Shown: positions 9,660-22,563, counted from the first letter of the stretch. The stretch: DNA of 64,000 bases from Comamonadaceae bacterium PBBC1 (GCA_002256145.1 NKIP01000007.1:140706-204705); one strand, 5' to 3'. Program-made: numbers and translations. Notes: generated from the letters alone by a model not told the origin.

Positions 9660-11147
9660 TCAAGCAGCCAGCATGCGAACCACCGCATCGGCACACAAAG
9701 CCATCAAAGCGCCCGGCACAATGCCCAGTACCAACACGAGCAAACCATTCAAGGACAGCACCACACGCACATCCAGATCGGCCGACACCGTGGCAGCGGT
9801 CAGCGGTTCATCGAAGTACATCACTTTGACAACACGCAAATAGTAAAAAGCGCCAACCAAGGACATCATGACAGCAAAGATGGCCAAGCCCATGTAAAAA
9901 CCTTGCCCAGATGCGATCAATGATTGCAACACCGCCAATTTGGCATAAAAGCCAACCATGGGTGGAATGCCTGCCAAAGAGAAAAGGCAAATGGCCATGA
10001 CACCTGCATACAGGGGATTGCGCTGGTTCAAACCGGCCAAATCTGTGATTTCTTCGCTCTCAAAGCCTTGGCGAGCCAACAGCATGATGATGCCAAAACT
10101 GGCCAGCGTGGTCAGCACATAGCCGATCATGTAGAACATAGCCGAGCTGTAAGCGTTGGCTGCCAAGGTGGTTTGACCATTGATCACACCGGCCACAAAA
10201 CCCAACAACACAAAACCCATTTGCGCAATGGTGGAATAAGCCAGCATGCGTTTGAGGTTGGTCTGAGCGATGGCCGCGAGGTTGCCAATCAGCAAGGAAG
10301 CAATGGCCAGCAAAGACAGCATTTGCTGCCAATCAAAAGCCAGGGGCAAAAGGCCTTCCACGAGCAAGCGGATCATGATGGCAAAGGCGGCTAACTTGGG
10401 CGCTCCGCCGATCATCAAAGTCGCTGCGGTGGGCGCACCTTGGTAAACGTCAGGAATCCACATGTGAAATGGCACTGCACCGATCTTGAATGCCAAACCA
10501 GACACAATAAAGACCAATCCAAACACCAAGACTTGGTGATTGACCTGACCCGAAGCGATGGCCTTGAGAACGGCAGACAGTTCGAGACTGCCGGTGGCAC
10601 CGTACAACATGGACATGCCGTAGAGCAAAAAGCCAGAGGCCATGGCACCCAGCACAAAGTACTTCATGGCCGCTTCGGTGGCTTGTGTGTGGTCTCGGCG
10701 AAGGGCGACCAAGGCGTAGCTTGACAGCGTCAACAGCTCCAGACCCAGATAAATCACGATGAAATTCTGGCCAGAGATCATGAAACTCATGCCCAGCAGT
10801 GCAAACAGACTCAGGCTGAACAATTCACCACCACGCAGCATGTCGCGATCGGCCGCATAGGGGCGCGAATAAACCAAAGTGACCATGACTGCGATCGTGG
10901 CAAAGCAGCGCAGCCAATGACCCATCGAATCACTGACCACCAAGCGACCAAAGCCGTACAAGGTTTGGCCTGCATCGGCATACATGGCGTGCAGCAAGGC
11001 CACCCCACCCAATGACAACAAGGTCAAACCGTAAGTGGCGGTGCGCTTGGGGCTTTTCACAAAAAGGTCGACCAGCGCTATCACGCAGGCCATGACCAGC
11101 AACACGATCTCCGGATAAACCGTCATCCAGCTGGAGTTGTCCATCAT
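9660..11147 (-). CDS. nuoN: NADH-quinone oxidoreductase subunit N
   Basis: NuoN sequence and operon position. Confidence 0.97.
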   Translation of the reverse strand: MMDNSSWMTVYPEIVLLVMACVIALVDLFVKSPKRTATYGLTLLSLGGVALLHAMYADAGQTLYGFGRLVVSDSMGHWLRCFATIAVMVTLVYSRPYAADRDMLRGGELFSLSLFALLGMSFMISGQNFIVIYLGLELLTLSSYALVALRRDHTQATEAAMKYFVLGAMASGFLLYGMSMLYGATGSLELSAVLKAIASGQVNHQVLVFGLVFIVSGLAFKIGAVPFHMWIPDVYQGAPTAATLMIGGAPKLAAFAIMIRLLVEGLLPLAFDWQQMLSLLAIASLLIGNLAAIAQTNLKRMLAYSTIAQMGFVLLGFVAGVINGQTTLAANAYSSAMFYMIGYVLTTLASFGIIMLLARQGFESEEITDLAGLNQRNPLYAGVMAICLFSLAGIPPMVGFYAKLAVLQSLIASGQGFYMGLAIFAVMMSLVGAFYYLRVVKVMYFDEPLTAATVSADLDVRVVLSLNGLLVLVLGIVPGALMALCADAVVRMLAA

Positions 11148-11208
11148 CTGTGTTCTCTCAATTCTTCAAATCAGGCGTAAACATTCAATGTCCAAGGTGC
11201 CCACAAAC

Positions 11209-12684
11209 TCAAGGCAATTTGGACAAAGCCACATGCTTGAGCAAGTCGGCCACCGAGGTGTCCATCACGTCGGTAAAGGGTTTGGGGTAGACACCCATGT
11301 AAAGGACAGCAGCAGCCAACAAGGCCATCACCAGGAATTCACGCCCGTTGATGTCTGTGAGTTCCTTGACATCGTCATTGGCCACAGGACCCAGGTAAAC
11401 ACGCTTGTACATCCACAGGGTGTAGGCCGCGCCAAAGATCAGCGCAGAAGCCGCCAGCAAACCAATCCAGAAGTTGAATTTGACGGCCCCCAAAATGACC
11501 ATCCACTCGCCCACAAAACCGGCTGTACCTGGCAAGCCGCAGTTGGCCATGGCAAAGAACAGGGCAAAAGCAGCGAACTTGGGCATGGTGTTGACCACCC
11601 CGCCGTAGCTGGCGATTTCACGCGAATGCACACGGTCGTACAACACACCAATCGACAAGAACATGGCCGCCGACACAAAACCGTGGGCAATCATTTGCAC
11701 GATGCCGCCGGACACGCCCAGTGGATTGAAGATGAAAAAGCCCAGGGTCACAAAACCCATGTGCGCCACAGACGAATAAGCCACGATCTTTTTCATGTCT
11801 TGCTGAACCATGGCCACCAGGCCCACATAGACCACCGCCACCAGCGACAAGACAATGATCAGCATGCCCCACTCTCGAGCGGCATCGGGGGCGATGGGCA
11901 TCGAAAAACGCAGGAAACCATAGGCACCCAACTTGAGCATGATGGCCGCCAGCACAGCGGAACCACCTGTTGGCGCTTCAACGTGCACGTCGGGCAGCCA
12001 AGTGTGCACTGGCCACATGGGCACCTTGACGGCAAAAGCCGAGAAGAAGGCAAAGAACAGCAAAGTCTGCACCGAACCTGACAAAGGCAGTTTGTGCCAG
12101 GTCAGGATGTCAAAGCTGCCACCCGAAGCCACGTACAAATAAATCAAGGCAATCAGCATCAGCAAGGAGCCGAGCAAGGTGTACAAAAAGAATTTGAAAG
12201 CCGCGTAGATTTTGTTCGGGCCGCCCCAAATGCCGATGATCAGGTACATCGGGATCAGCGTGGCTTCAAAGAAGACGTAGAACAAAATGCCGTCCAATGC
12301 ACTGAACACGCCAATCATGAGACCCGAGAGGATCAGAAAAGCGGCCATGTACTGGTTGACCTTGCGGGTGATGACTTCCCAGCCTGCAATCACCACGATC
12401 ACGTTGATGAAAGCGGTCAAGAGCACCAGCCACAGCGAAATGCCGTCCACGCCCAGGTGGTAATGCACATTGAAACGCTCGATCCACGAGGCTTTTTCAA
12501 CAAACTGCATGGCCGATGAGCCGAGCTGAAAGCCCGAATACAGCGGCAATGTGACCAAGAAACTGGCGATCGATCCGACCAGTGCCAACCAGCGCACGGC
12601 GCGGGCTTGGCTGTCACGACCGAAGGCCAGCAAGACGATGCCAAAAGCAATTGGCATCCAGATGGCAAGGCTTAACAATCCCAT
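11209..12684 (-). CDS. nuoM: NADH-quinone oxidoreductase subunit M
   Basis: NuoM sequence (FHYHLGVDGISLWLVLLTAF-like, WLPDVHVEAPTGGSAVLAAIMLKLG). Confidence 0.97.
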   Translation of the reverse strand: MGLLSLAIWMPIAFGIVLLAFGRDSQARAVRWLALVGSIASFLVTLPLYSGFQLGSSAMQFVEKASWIERFNVHYHLGVDGISLWLVLLTAFINVIVVIAGWEVITRKVNQYMAAFLILSGLMIGVFSALDGILFYVFFEATLIPMYLIIGIWGGPNKIYAAFKFFLYTLLGSLLMLIALIYLYVASGGSFDILTWHKLPLSGSVQTLLFFAFFSAFAVKVPMWPVHTWLPDVHVEAPTGGSAVLAAIMLKLGAYGFLRFSMPIAPDAAREWGMLIIVLSLVAVVYVGLVAMVQQDMKKIVAYSSVAHMGFVTLGFFIFNPLGVSGGIVQMIAHGFVSAAMFLSIGVLYDRVHSREIASYGGVVNTMPKFAAFALFFAMANCGLPGTAGFVGEWMVILGAVKFNFWIGLLAASALIFGAAYTLWMYKRVYLGPVANDDVKELTDINGREFLVMALLAAAVLYMGVYPKPFTDVMDTSVADLLKHVALSKLP

Positions 12685-12706
12685 TTTTATCTTGTCCTCA
12701 AAACCG

Positions 12707-14740
12707 TTAAGCGAGCCAGACGAAATACGTCATCAGCACGAACACACCCAAAATCATGACCAGGGCGTAGTGGTACAGGAAACCGGACTGGAACCAGCGC
12801 ACCACACCAGACACCCAACCCACGACTTTCCAGGAACCGTTAACGAAGAAGCCGTCAATGATGGCCCGGTCGCCGACTTTCCACAGACCCAGGCCCAAGC
12901 CGCGAGCTCCCTTGGCCAGGATGTTTTCGTTGATCCAGTCCATGAAGTACTTGTTCTCCAGAACCACGATCACAGGACGCAGAGCACGGGCAAAGAAAGC
13001 GGGGACCTTGGGGTTGACCAGGTACATGTACCAAGCCGTGACCACACCGGCCAAAGCCAGCCAGAATGGTGCCGTGCTCAGTCCATGCAGCGCCATGGCC
13101 ACAGGACCGTGGAACAGCTCACCGAGTTGCTTCATGGCGGGGTGTTTGACCGCGTCAATGAAGATCACGTCTTTGAAGAAGTCGCCATACAGCATGGGCT
13201 GGATGGTCATGAAACCGATCACCACCGAAGGAATGGCCAGCAAGACCAGCGGCACTGTGACCACCCATGGCGATTCGTGGGGTTTGTCATGGCCATGGTC
13301 ATCGTGTCCGTGGTGGTCATCGTGGCCATGGTGCGCATCAGGATTCTGGTCGTAACGCTCTTTTCCATGGAAGACCAGGAAATACATGCGGAAAGAATAG
13401 AAGGCCGTGACAAACACGCCTGCCAAAACTGCGAAGTTGGCAAAGCCGGCGGCAGGCAAGGTACTCAAGTGCACGGCTTCGATGATGCTGTCCTTGGAGT
13501 AAAAACCCGAGAACAGGGGCGTGCCGATCAAGGCCAGCGAACCCAGCAGCGACGTGATCCAGGTGATGGGCATGTACTTGCGAACGCCACCCATCCAGCG
13601 GATGTCCTGGTTGTGGTGCATGCCCATGATGACCGAGCCAGCACCCAAGAACAACAGCGCCTTGAAGAATGCGTGGGTCATCAGGTGGAACACCGCCACC
13701 GAGTAAGCTGATGCGCCCAAAGCCACTGTCATGTAGCCGAGCTGTGACAAGGTGGAATAAGCCACCACACGCTTGATGTCGTTTTGGATGATGCCCAAAA
13801 AGCCCATGAACAAGGCCGTGATCGAGCCGATCACCATGATGAAGTTGAGGGCCGCATCGGACAACTCAAACAGCGGCGACATGCGGGCCACCATGAAGAT
13901 ACCCGCTGTGACCATGGTCGCGGCGTGGATCAGGGCAGAGATGGGCGTGGGACCTTCCATGGAGTCAGGCAACCACACATGCAGCGGGAACTGGGCCGAC
14001 TTGCCCATGGCACCAATGAACAAGCAAATGCAAATCACGGTGATCAGCATGGCGTCCATGCCAAAGATGTACCAAGGGAAATCAATGGCTGCCAACTCGT
14101 TGGCCTTGGCAAACAACTCGGTGTAGTTGAGCGTGCCGGTGTAAGCGGCGATCAGACCAATACCGAGGATGAAACCGAAGTCACCCACACGGTTGACCAA
14201 AAAGGCCTTCATGTTGGCAAAGATGGCGGTCGGCTTGTTGTACCAAAAGCCGATCAGCAAGTACGACACCAAACCCACTGCTTCCCAGCCGAAGAACAAC
14301 TGCAGCAAGTTGTTGCTCATCACCAACATCAACATGGAGAAGGTGAACAGAGAGATGTAGGCGAAGAAGCGGTTGTAGCCTTCGTCTTCTTCCATGTAGC
14401 CAATGGTGTAGATGTGCACCATCAGCGACACGAAGGTCACCACACACATCATCATGGCGGTGATGCCATCGATCAAGAAGCCGACTTCCATCTTCAAGCC
14501 ACCCACCACCATCCAGGTGTAGAGGGTTTCGTTGAAACGGGCGCCGTCGATGACGCTCTTGAGCGTCATGGCAGAGAGGATAAAAGCCACCAGCACACCC
14601 AGAATGGTCAGGGTATGAGACAGGCGACGGCCAATCCAGTTGCCACCGAATTGGGTGCCCAACACACCGGCCAGTACCGAGCCCACCAAGGGCGCGAGGG
14701 GAACTGCCAGCAGCGTGCTGGCGTTGAGGGTTTGACTCAT
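12707..14740 (-). CDS. nuoL: NADH-quinone oxidoreductase subunit L
   Basis: WLPDSMEGPTPISALIHAATMVTAG; start MSQTLNAS at 14740. Confidence 0.97.
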   Translation of the reverse strand: MSQTLNASTLLAVPLAPLVGSVLAGVLGTQFGGNWIGRRLSHTLTILGVLVAFILSAMTLKSVIDGARFNETLYTWMVVGGLKMEVGFLIDGITAMMMCVVTFVSLMVHIYTIGYMEEDEGYNRFFAYISLFTFSMLMLVMSNNLLQLFFGWEAVGLVSYLLIGFWYNKPTAIFANMKAFLVNRVGDFGFILGIGLIAAYTGTLNYTELFAKANELAAIDFPWYIFGMDAMLITVICICLFIGAMGKSAQFPLHVWLPDSMEGPTPISALIHAATMVTAGIFMVARMSPLFELSDAALNFIMVIGSITALFMGFLGIIQNDIKRVVAYSTLSQLGYMTVALGASAYSVAVFHLMTHAFFKALLFLGAGSVIMGMHHNQDIRWMGGVRKYMPITWITSLLGSLALIGTPLFSGFYSKDSIIEAVHLSTLPAAGFANFAVLAGVFVTAFYSFRMYFLVFHGKERYDQNPDAHHGHDDHHGHDDHGHDKPHESPWVVTVPLVLLAIPSVVIGFMTIQPMLYGDFFKDVIFIDAVKHPAMKQLGELFHGPVAMALHGLSTAPFWLALAGVVTAWYMYLVNPKVPAFFARALRPVIVVLENKYFMDWINENILAKGARGLGLGLWKVGDRAIIDGFFVNGSWKVVGWVSGVVRWFQSGFLYHYALVMILGVFVLMTYFVWLA

Positions 14741-14747
14741 ATTCTTG

Positions 14748-15059
14748 TTAACCCTTGAGCGAATTGAGTTCGTCCACGTTGATGTTGTTCTGATTGCGGA
14801 ACAACAACACGAGGATCGCCAAGCCAATGGCCGACTCGGCGGCGGCCACCGTCAGGATGAAAAACACAAACACTTGGCCGTGCATGTCACCCAGGTAATG
14901 AGAGAACGCCACAAAGTTCATGTTCACGGCCAGCAGCATCAGCTCGATGGCCATGAGCAAAACGATCAGGTTCTTTCGGTTCAGAAAGATGCCGATCACC
15001 GCCAATGCAAACAGCATGGCGCCAAGCGACAGGTAATGTCCCAGGGTCAGTGTCATCAT
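14748..15059 (-). CDS. nuoK: NADH-quinone oxidoreductase subunit K
   Basis: NuoK sequence ([19 protein letters not shown]). Confidence 0.97.
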   Translation of the reverse strand: MMTLTLGHYLSLGAMLFALAVIGIFLNRKNLIVLLMAIELMLLAVNMNFVAFSHYLGDMHGQVFVFFILTVAAAESAIGLAILVLLFRNQNNINVDELNSLKG

Positions 15060-15706
15060 TTTTTCACCTCATTAGAGGCTGCATCTGTTTCAGCAACACG
15101 GTCAGGTGCCGCTTGTGTCGGAGCCATCTTGACCACCTGCATGCGGTCAGCCGCACGCACTCGAACTTGGATGGAGGGATCTATCGCCTTGCTGTCCTTG
15201 CGCTCACGCAGCGTAAGTGCAATGGCCGCGATCATGGCCACCAACAAGATGGCCGCAGCAATCTGGATCGGCATCAGGTATTCGGTGTACAGCAAAATGC
15301 CCAAGGCCTTGGCGTTGTCGACCTGCACCGCACCGGCGGCCATGGCTGGCGCTTCGGACATGCGAAAACCGGACAACAACACGGCGGCCATTTCCAGGGC
15401 CACGATGGCCCCCAAGGTCGCAGCCAGTGGAAAGTTTTTCCAAAAGCCCTTGCGCACGGTATCGATGCCAATGTCCAGCATCATCACCACGAACAAGAAA
15501 AGCACCATCACGGCACCCAGGTACACCAGCACCAGCAAGATGGCCAGGAATTCGGCGTTGAGCAAGAACCACACGGCTGAAGCTTGCGAGAAAGCCAGCA
15601 TGAGGTACAGCACCGCGTGCACAGGGTTGCGTGCGGTGACCACCCGGAAGGCTGCAAACAGCAGCACCACCGAGAAGAGGTAGAAGAAACCGGTCTTGAC
15701 GTCCAT
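15056..15706 (-). CDS. nuoJ: NADH-quinone oxidoreductase subunit J
   Basis: NuoJ sequence and operon position. Confidence 0.96.
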   Translation of the reverse strand: MDVKTGFFYLFSVVLLFAAFRVVTARNPVHAVLYLMLAFSQASAVWFLLNAEFLAILLVLVYLGAVMVLFLFVVMMLDIGIDTVRKGFWKNFPLAATLGAIVALEMAAVLLSGFRMSEAPAMAAGAVQVDNAKALGILLYTEYLMPIQIAAAILLVAMIAAIALTLRERKDSKAIDPSIQVRVRAADRMQVVKMAPTQAAPDRVAETDAASNEVKK

Positions 15707-15743
15707 AGGTCTGTCTTTTTAAGTGTTCAGGACTGGGCGGCGT

Positions 15744-16253
15744 TCAACGGTAAGGAGCGTCAGCGGCCTTGGCGGCAGCGATCTCTTTTTCGTAACGGTC
15801 GCCCACGGCCAGCAACATGTCCTTGGTGAAGTACAGGTCACCGCGTTTTTCGCCGTGGTATTCAAAAATGTGCGTCTCGACGATCGAATCCACCGGGCAG
15901 CTTTCTTCACAAAAACCGCAGAAGATGCACTTGGTCAAGTCAATGTCATAACGCGTGGTGCGGCGCGAACCGTCTTCGCGCTGGCCGGCTTCGATGGTGA
16001 TGGCCATCGCGGGGCACACGGCTTCGCACAGCTTGCAGGCGATGCAGCGCTCTTCGCCGTTGTCATAACGGCGCAGCGCGTGCAGGCCGCGAAAACGCGG
16101 CGACAGCGGGGTTTTTTCTTCCGGGAACTGCACTGTCACCTTGCGGGCGAAAGCGTAGCGACCGGTCAGGGCCATGCCCTTGAACAACTCCACGAGCATG
16201 AAGCTCTTGAGGAAGTCCTTGATCGAGAAAGAGGAAGCAGTCATTGTGGTCAT
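15744..16253 (-). CDS. nuoI: NADH-quinone oxidoreductase subunit I (2x 4Fe-4S)
   Basis: [12 protein letters not shown] and [16 protein letters not shown]. Confidence 0.97.
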   Translation of the reverse strand: MTTMTASSFSIKDFLKSFMLVELFKGMALTGRYAFARKVTVQFPEEKTPLSPRFRGLHALRRYDNGEERCIACKLCEAVCPAMAITIEAGQREDGSRRTTRYDIDLTKCIFCGFCEESCPVDSIVETHIFEYHGEKRGDLYFTKDMLLAVGDRYEKEIAAAKAADAPYR

Positions 16254-16265
16254 GTGGTGCGCCGC

Positions 16266-17348
16266 TTATTTCCAGATGTTCCATGGTGAGTGGAGCCATA
16301 CGCCCACCACCAGCAGCCACACCAGGGTGACCGGAATGAAAATCTTCCAACCCAAACGCATGATCTGGTCGTAGCGGAAGCGCGGGAAGGTGGCGCGAAT
16401 CCAGATGAACATGGACACAACCAGGAAGGTCTTGAGACCCAGCCAGATCCAGCCTGGAATGGCGTTGAACAAGGCGCTGTCGATGGGCGACAACCAGCCG
16501 CCCAAGAACATGATCACGGCCAAAATGGACACCAACCACATGCTGGCGTATTCGGCCAGGAAGAAGATGGCAAAACCCATGCCCGAATATTCGACCATGT
16601 GACCGGCCACGATTTCGGCTTCGCCTTCGACCACATCAAAGGGATGACGGTTGGTTTCGGCCACACCCGAGATCAGGTAAACCAAGAATATGGGCAGCAG
16701 AGGCAACCAGTTCCAGGACAGGAAACCCAAACCCATGTGCGCCATTTGACCCTGGCCTTGCGCCAACACAATGGCGGTCAAGTTCATGCTGCCCGAGACC
16801 ATCAAGACCACCAAGAAGCAAAAGCCCATGGCGATTTCATAGCTGACCATCTGGGCCGATGCACGCAGTGCACCCAAAAAGGCGTACTTGGAGTTGGAGG
16901 CCCAACCCGCGATGATCACGCCATACACCTCGATGGAGGTGATCGCCATCACCAGCATCAAACCGGCGTTGATGTTGGTGAGTGCCACTTCGGGTCCAAA
17001 AGGAATCACGACCCAAGCGGCCAAAGCCGGCATGATGGCCATGATCGGACCCAAGCGGAACAATCCCAAGCTCGCAGCACTCGGATTGATCAGTTCTTTG
17101 GTCAACAACTTGAGGGCATCGGCAATGGGTTGCAGCAAACCAAAAGGACCCACGCGGTTGGGACCGTGGCGCACTTGCATGAAGCCCAAAAGCTTGCGCT
17201 CCCAGAGCGTCAGGTAAGCCACAGCGCCCATCAAAGGCGCAAGAATGGCCACAATCTTCAGCAAAATCCACAGCACTGGCCAAACCAAAGTGGCCCACCA
17301 GCTGGCAGCGATCAAATTCAGACCGCCGTTGTACAGCGCGTCAATCAT
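16266..17348 (-). CDS. nuoH: NADH-quinone oxidoreductase subunit H
   Basis: [41 protein letters not shown]. Confidence 0.98.
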   Translation of the reverse strand: MIDALYNGGLNLIAASWWATLVWPVLWILLKIVAILAPLMGAVAYLTLWERKLLGFMQVRHGPNRVGPFGLLQPIADALKLLTKELINPSAASLGLFRLGPIMAIMPALAAWVVIPFGPEVALTNINAGLMLVMAITSIEVYGVIIAGWASNSKYAFLGALRASAQMVSYEIAMGFCFLVVLMVSGSMNLTAIVLAQGQGQMAHMGLGFLSWNWLPLLPIFLVYLISGVAETNRHPFDVVEGEAEIVAGHMVEYSGMGFAIFFLAEYASMWLVSILAVIMFLGGWLSPIDSALFNAIPGWIWLGLKTFLVVSMFIWIRATFPRFRYDQIMRLGWKIFIPVTLVWLLVVGVWLHSPWNIWK

Positions 17349-19456
17349 GGGGTGACCTCCAAGCGTGCGTCTGCGGTCAGCTGCAAAGACGGCGCACGGC
17401 GCACGATGCCGTCGAGCTGGTAAATGGAAGCAATCGCTGGCGCGGCTGTGGTGGTCCCGCTCAGGTTGATCGCGGACCGTGTGGCGTTCGATGCCGCCAG
17501 CGGCTGGGCCGTGGCGCGGGCCAGTACATCTTGTGAGGTCTCAAAAGACACGCCCGGAATGTCCAGCAGATTGGCCAGTACGCGCAGCACTTTCCAGGCG
17601 GGGCGTGTTTCGGCCAAAGGCTTGACCACGGCGTGGAAGCTTTGCAAGCGGCCTTCGGCATTGACAAAGCTGCCCGAGGTTTCGGTGAACGGGGCAATGG
17701 GCAAGAGCACGTCGCTGAAAGCCATGTTGGCCTTGAAGGGACTGAGCGTGACAACCATCTCGGCCTGGCCCAGGGCCTTGGCCGCTGCTGCACCTGCTGC
17801 GCTGTCGAACTCGGGCTCGGTGTTGAGCAAGAGCGCTGCTTTGAGGCCACCGGCCAGCATTTGGCCGGCGTGCTTGCCACCGGTTTGCGGCTGGGCACCC
17901 ACCCACTGCGCACCCAAGGTGTTGGCCGCTTCGGTCAGGTAACCCACACTGGCACCGGTTTGTGCGCCAATCCAGTTGGCCAAAGCCAACAGCGTCGAGG
18001 CATTGCCATGGTGCGCAGCAGCGTTGCCCAACAACAGGGCTTTGCGCTCGCCACCCAACAGGGACTTGGCCATGGCTTGGGCCGAGGCAGAAGCCGTACC
18101 CGTGCAAGGCGCTTCCACGCCTTTTTCAGCGGCAATGGCCACGGCCAGATCGGCCAGGGTTTGGGCCCAAGCAAAAGCTTCGGTCACGGCCGCGTTGGTC
18201 ACGGGCATGGCCCAGGCGTCAGCGTGGCTGAATGCCGCAGGGTCTGTGATCACGTTCAGCTGAGCGCCATGGCGCACCGCGTGGCGCACGCGCAGGGCAA
18301 ACAGCGGGTGGTCCTTGCGCAGGTTAGAGCCCACGACCAAAACGCGCTGCAGTGTGCTCAACGAAGCAATCGATGTGCCCAAAGTGCGCACGCCTTCGGC
18401 TGCGGCAAACTCGCCGTTGCGCAGGCGGTGGTCAATGTTGTCCGAACCCAAGCCGCGCACCAAAGCACCTGCCAAGTACAACTCTTCGACGGTGCTGTGT
18501 GGGCTGACCAATGCGCCAATGCTGTTGGCACCGTGGTCACGCTGGATGTTGCGCAGGCCATTGGCCACGTATTCGAGAGCAGTTTGCCAGTCAACTTCTT
18601 TCCATTCGCCGCCCTGCTTGAGCATGGGGCGTGTCAAGCGGTCGGAGCCGTTGAGGGCTTCGTACGAGAAGCGCTCACGGTCTGCAATCCAGCACTCGTT
18701 GACGTCTTCGTTCTCCAAGGGCACGACGCGCATGACCTGGTTGTTCTTGACCTGCACGATCAGGTTGGCACCGGATGAGTCGTGCGCTGCAATCGACTTG
18801 CGGCGCGACAGCTCCCAGGAGCGGGCGTGGTAGCGGAATGGCTTGCTGGTCAAGGCACCCACGGGGCAAATGTCGATCATGTTGCCCGACAACTCGGAGT
18901 CGATCGTCTGGCCCAAGAAGGTTTCGATTTCGGCATGCTCACCGCGGTGGGACATGCCCAACTCCATGGCACCGGCCACTTCTTGGCCGAAGCGCACGCA
19001 GCGTGTGCAGTGGATGCATCTGCTCATCTCTTCCATCGAAATCAGCGGTCCGACTTCCTTGTGGAAGACCACACGCTTTTCTTCTTCGTAGCGCGATTTT
19101 GTGCCGCCGTATCCCACAGCCAAATCTTGCAACTGGCATTCGCCCCCTTGATCACAAATAGGGCAATCGAGCGGGTGGTTGATCAGCAGGAATTCCATGA
19201 CCGACTTTTGGGCAGCAATGGCTTTTTCGCTCTTGGTGCGCACGATCATGCCTTGTGTCACAGGTGTGGCACACGCTGGCATCGGTTTGGGGGCCTTTTC
19301 GACCTCCACCAAGCACATGCGGCAGTTGGCCGCGATGGAAAGTTTCTTGTGGTAACAGAAATGAGGAATGTAGGTGCCTGCTTTTTCAGCGGCATGCATC
19401 ACCATGCTGCCCGCGGCAACTTCCACTTTCTGACCGTCGAGTTCTATTTCAACCAT
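17345..19456 (-). CDS. nuoG: NADH-quinone oxidoreductase subunit G
   Basis: 2Fe-2S ferredoxin N-term, [19 protein letters not shown]. Confidence 0.97.
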   Translation of the reverse strand: MVEIELDGQKVEVAAGSMVMHAAEKAGTYIPHFCYHKKLSIAANCRMCLVEVEKAPKPMPACATPVTQGMIVRTKSEKAIAAQKSVMEFLLINHPLDCPICDQGGECQLQDLAVGYGGTKSRYEEEKRVVFHKEVGPLISMEEMSRCIHCTRCVRFGQEVAGAMELGMSHRGEHAEIETFLGQTIDSELSGNMIDICPVGALTSKPFRYHARSWELSRRKSIAAHDSSGANLIVQVKNNQVMRVVPLENEDVNECWIADRERFSYEALNGSDRLTRPMLKQGGEWKEVDWQTALEYVANGLRNIQRDHGANSIGALVSPHSTVEELYLAGALVRGLGSDNIDHRLRNGEFAAAEGVRTLGTSIASLSTLQRVLVVGSNLRKDHPLFALRVRHAVRHGAQLNVITDPAAFSHADAWAMPVTNAAVTEAFAWAQTLADLAVAIAAEKGVEAPCTGTASASAQAMAKSLLGGERKALLLGNAAAHHGNASTLLALANWIGAQTGASVGYLTEAANTLGAQWVGAQPQTGGKHAGQMLAGGLKAALLLNTEPEFDSAAGAAAAKALGQAEMVVTLSPFKANMAFSDVLLPIAPFTETSGSFVNAEGRLQSFHAVVKPLAETRPAWKVLRVLANLLDIPGVSFETSQDVLARATAQPLAASNATRSAINLSGTTTAAPAIASIYQLDGIVRRAPSLQLTADARLEVTP

Positions 19457-20825
19457 GGGTCTTCACCGATGTTGCATCGGCACCGACCATGGAGGTCTTG
19501 TGCTCGATGAGGTGTACAAATTCGTGACGGAAATGCTTGAGCATGCCGCGCACCGGCATGGCCGCAGCGTCGCCCAAGGCGCAAATCGTTCGGCCCATGA
19601 TGTTGCCGGCCACGCTGTCGAGCATGTCGATGTCGCTGGCACGGCCCTGGCCGTGCTCAATGCGGTCGACCATGCGCCAGAGCCAGCCTGTGCCTTCACG
19701 GCAAGGCGTGCATTGGCCGCATGACTCGTGAGAATAAAAGTAAGACAAACGCGCCAAGGCCTTGACCATGCAACGCGTCTCGTCCATGACGATCACCGCA
19801 CCGGAACCCAACATCGAACCGCCTTCTTTGGCGATGCTGTCGTAGTCCATGGTGAGCTTCATCATCAACTCGGCCGGAATCACGGGCGATGAAGAGCCGC
19901 CGGGAATCACGGCTTTGAGCTTGAGACCGCCACGCACGCCACCGGCCAACTCAAGCAGCTTGGCAAACGGCGTACCCATGGGCACTTCGTAGTTGCCGGG
20001 GCGCTCCACGTCACCGCTGACCGAGAAGATCTTGGTGCCGCCGTTGTTGGGCTTGCCGCACTCCAGATAGGCCTGGCCACCGTTGCGGATGATCCAAGGC
20101 ACCGCCGCGAAGGTCTCGGTGTTGTTGATGGTGGTGGGCTTGCCGTACAAACCGAAGCTGGCCGGAAACGGTGGCTTGAAACGTGGCTGGCCTTTTTTGC
20201 CTTCCAGCGATTCGAGCAAAGCAGTTTCTTCGCCGCAGATGTAAGCCCCAAAACCGTGCGAGGCATGCAGCTGAAAGCTGAAGCTGCTGCCCAGGATGTT
20301 GTCCCCCAAGTAGCCTGCAGCGCGGGCTTCTTCGAGGGCTGCTTCAAAGCGCTCGTAGGTGTGAAAAATTTCGCCGTGGATGTAGTTGTAACCCACGCTG
20401 ATGCCCATGGCATAAGCCGCGATGATCATGCCTTCGATCACCGTGTGCGGGTTGTACTCCATGATGTCACGGTCTTTGCAAGTACCTGGCTCGCCTTCGT
20501 CCGAATTGCACACCAAATACTTTTGACCGGGGAACTGGCGGGGCATGAAGCTCCACTTCAGACCCGTGGGGAAGCCCGCACCGCCACGACCGCGCAGGCC
20601 GGACTCTTTGACGGTGGCGATCACTTGGTCTTGCGTGAGGCCTTCGCTGCCATCTTTGCCCAAAATCTTGCGCAAAGCCGCGTAGCCTCCACGTGCTTCG
20701 TAGTCTTTGATGCCCCAGTTTTGACCATTCAGACCCGCATAAATTTGCGGGTTGATGTGGCGGTCATGGAAGCAAGTTTCAACGCCAGTTGCCTGGAATT
20801 GATTGAGAATTTGTTCGACGTTCAT
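19449..20825 (-). CDS. nuoF: NADH-quinone oxidoreductase subunit F
   Basis: [32 protein letters not shown]. Confidence 0.98.
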   Translation of the reverse strand: MNVEQILNQFQATGVETCFHDRHINPQIYAGLNGQNWGIKDYEARGGYAALRKILGKDGSEGLTQDQVIATVKESGLRGRGGAGFPTGLKWSFMPRQFPGQKYLVCNSDEGEPGTCKDRDIMEYNPHTVIEGMIIAAYAMGISVGYNYIHGEIFHTYERFEAALEEARAAGYLGDNILGSSFSFQLHASHGFGAYICGEETALLESLEGKKGQPRFKPPFPASFGLYGKPTTINNTETFAAVPWIIRNGGQAYLECGKPNNGGTKIFSVSGDVERPGNYEVPMGTPFAKLLELAGGVRGGLKLKAVIPGGSSSPVIPAELMMKLTMDYDSIAKEGGSMLGSGAVIVMDETRCMVKALARLSYFYSHESCGQCTPCREGTGWLWRMVDRIEHGQGRASDIDMLDSVAGNIMGRTICALGDAAAMPVRGMLKHFRHEFVHLIEHKTSMVGADATSVKTHG

Positions 20826-21313
20826 CAGGCGGCCTCGGCTTTCTTCAGGCTGTCAACGAGTTGGTCGAGCTTTTCGTGGCTCATGAAACTGCACATGTGG
20901 CGGTCATTCACCAACAGCACCGGTGCATCGGCGCAAGCGCCCTGGCACTCGCTGGGCTGCAAAGTGAACAGGCCGTCGGCGGTGGTTTCTCCGGCGTGAA
21001 CACCCAATTTGTGCTCCAGATGCGCCAGCGCCTGAGCACCGCCACGCAACTGGCAAGGCAGGTTGGTGCAGACGTTCAGCTTGAACTTGCCCACCGGCTT
21101 TTGGTTGTACATGTTGTAGAAGGTCGTGACCTCGTGCACCGCCATCACCGGCATGCCCAACACCTCGGCCACAACTTGCTCACTCTCGGGGCTGACCCAG
21201 CCCAGTTCTTGCTGGACGATCGACAGGCAGGCCATAACAGCCGACTGCTTTTGGTCTGCAGGGAACTTGGCGACTTCACGCGCAAAGCGTGCTTTGGTTG
21301 ACTCAGAGATCAT
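20825..21313 (-). CDS. nuoE: NADH-quinone oxidoreductase subunit E
   Basis: [11 protein letters not shown] and CQGACADAP cysteine motifs. Confidence 0.97.
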   Translation of the reverse strand: MISESTKARFAREVAKFPADQKQSAVMACLSIVQQELGWVSPESEQVVAEVLGMPVMAVHEVTTFYNMYNQKPVGKFKLNVCTNLPCQLRGGAQALAHLEHKLGVHAGETTADGLFTLQPSECQGACADAPVLLVNDRHMCSFMSHEKLDQLVDSLKKAEAA

Positions 21314-22563
21314 CGGTCAATCTCTCCAAAAACAATGTCCATGGTCCCGATGATCGCGACCGCATCGGCCAGCATGTGGCCACGGGCCATTTCATCGAGG
21401 GTGGCCAAATGGGCAAAGCCCGGGGCACGAATTTTGAGGCGATAAGGCTTGTTGGCCCCATCGCTCACCATGTAAATGCCGAACTCGCCTTTCGGATGTT
21501 CGACAGCAGCGTAGGCCTCGCCTTCGGGCACATGAAAACCTTCGGTGAAAAGCTTGAAGTGGTGGATCAAGTCTTCCATGTTGGACTTCATGCCTTCGCG
21601 CGAGGGCGGTGCCACCTTGTGGTTGTCGGTGATGACCGGACCGGGGTTGGCACGCAACCACTTCACGCATTGCTGGATGATGCGGTTGGATTCGCGCATC
21701 TCTTGAACACGCACCAAATAGCGGTCGTAGCTGTCGCCGGTCTTGCCCACAGGCACGTCGAATTCGACTTGGTCGTAGGCGTCGTAAGGCTGCTTTTTGC
21801 GCAAGTCCCACGCGAAGCCGGAGCCACGCAACATGGGGCCGGTCATGCCCAGATTCAGAGCACGCTCAGGGGCCACCACACCGATGCCCACGGTGCGCTG
21901 CTTCCAGATGCGGTTGTCGGTCAATAGGGTTTCGTACTCGTCCACGCACTTGGGAAAGCGCTGGGTGAAGTCGTCAATGAAGTCGAGCAAAGAGCCGTTG
22001 CGGTTGCTGTTCAGCTGCTCGATGGCCTTGGCGTTTTTGATCTTGCTGACCTTGTACTGCGGCATGCTGTCCGGCAGATCGCGGTACACACCACCGGGTC
22101 GGAAGTAAGCCGCATGCATCCGTGCGCCCGACACGGCTTCATACATGTCAAACAGGTCTTCACGCTCGCGGAAGGTGTAGATCAGGATGGTAGAGCTACC
22201 GCAGTCGTTGCCGTGCGAGCCCAGCCACATGAGGTGGTTCAGGATGCGGGTGATTTCCGAGAACATCACACGGATGTACTGGGCGCGCATCGGCACTTCC
22301 AAACCCAGCATCTTCTCGATGGCCAGGCAGTAAGCGTGCTCGTTGCACATCATGGACACATAGTCCAATCGGTCCATGTAGGGCAGCGACTGGATGTAGG
22401 TTTTGCTCTCCGCGAGTTTTTCTGTGGCACGGTGCAACAAACCGATGTGCGGGTCAGCGCGTTGCACCACCTCGCCGTCCAGCTCGAGCACCAAACGCAG
22501 CACACCGTGCGCTGCCGGGTGCTGTGGACCGAAGTTCAGCGTGTAATTCTTGATTTCGGCCAT
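21310..22563 (-). CDS. nuoD: NADH-quinone oxidoreductase subunit D
   Basis: [28 protein letters not shown]. Confidence 0.98.
   Translation of the reverse strand: MAEIKNYTLNFGPQHPAAHGVLRLVLELDGEVVQRADPHIGLLHRATEKLAESKTYIQSLPYMDRLDYVSMMCNEHAYCLAIEKMLGLEVPMRAQYIRVMFSEITRILNHLMWLGSHGNDCGSSTILIYTFREREDLFDMYEAVSGARMHAAYFRPGGVYRDLPDSMPQYKVSKIKNAKAIEQLNSNRNGSLLDFIDDFTQRFPKCVDEYETLLTDNRIWKQRTVGIGVVAPERALNLGMTGPMLRGSGFAWDLRKKQPYDAYDQVEFDVPVGKTGDSYDRYLVRVQEMRESNRIIQQCVKWLRANPGPVITDNHKVAPPSREGMKSNMEDLIHHFKLFTEGFHVPEGEAYAAVEHPKGEFGIYMVSDGANKPYRLKIRAPGFAHLATLDEMARGHMLADAVAIIGTMDIVFGEIDR

Noticed and set aside
11137-14758. Several + strand His/Gln-rich ORFs opposite nuoM/nuoL
   Set aside because: Antisense to clearly conserved nuo genes; composition is that of reverse-complemented membrane protein codons.
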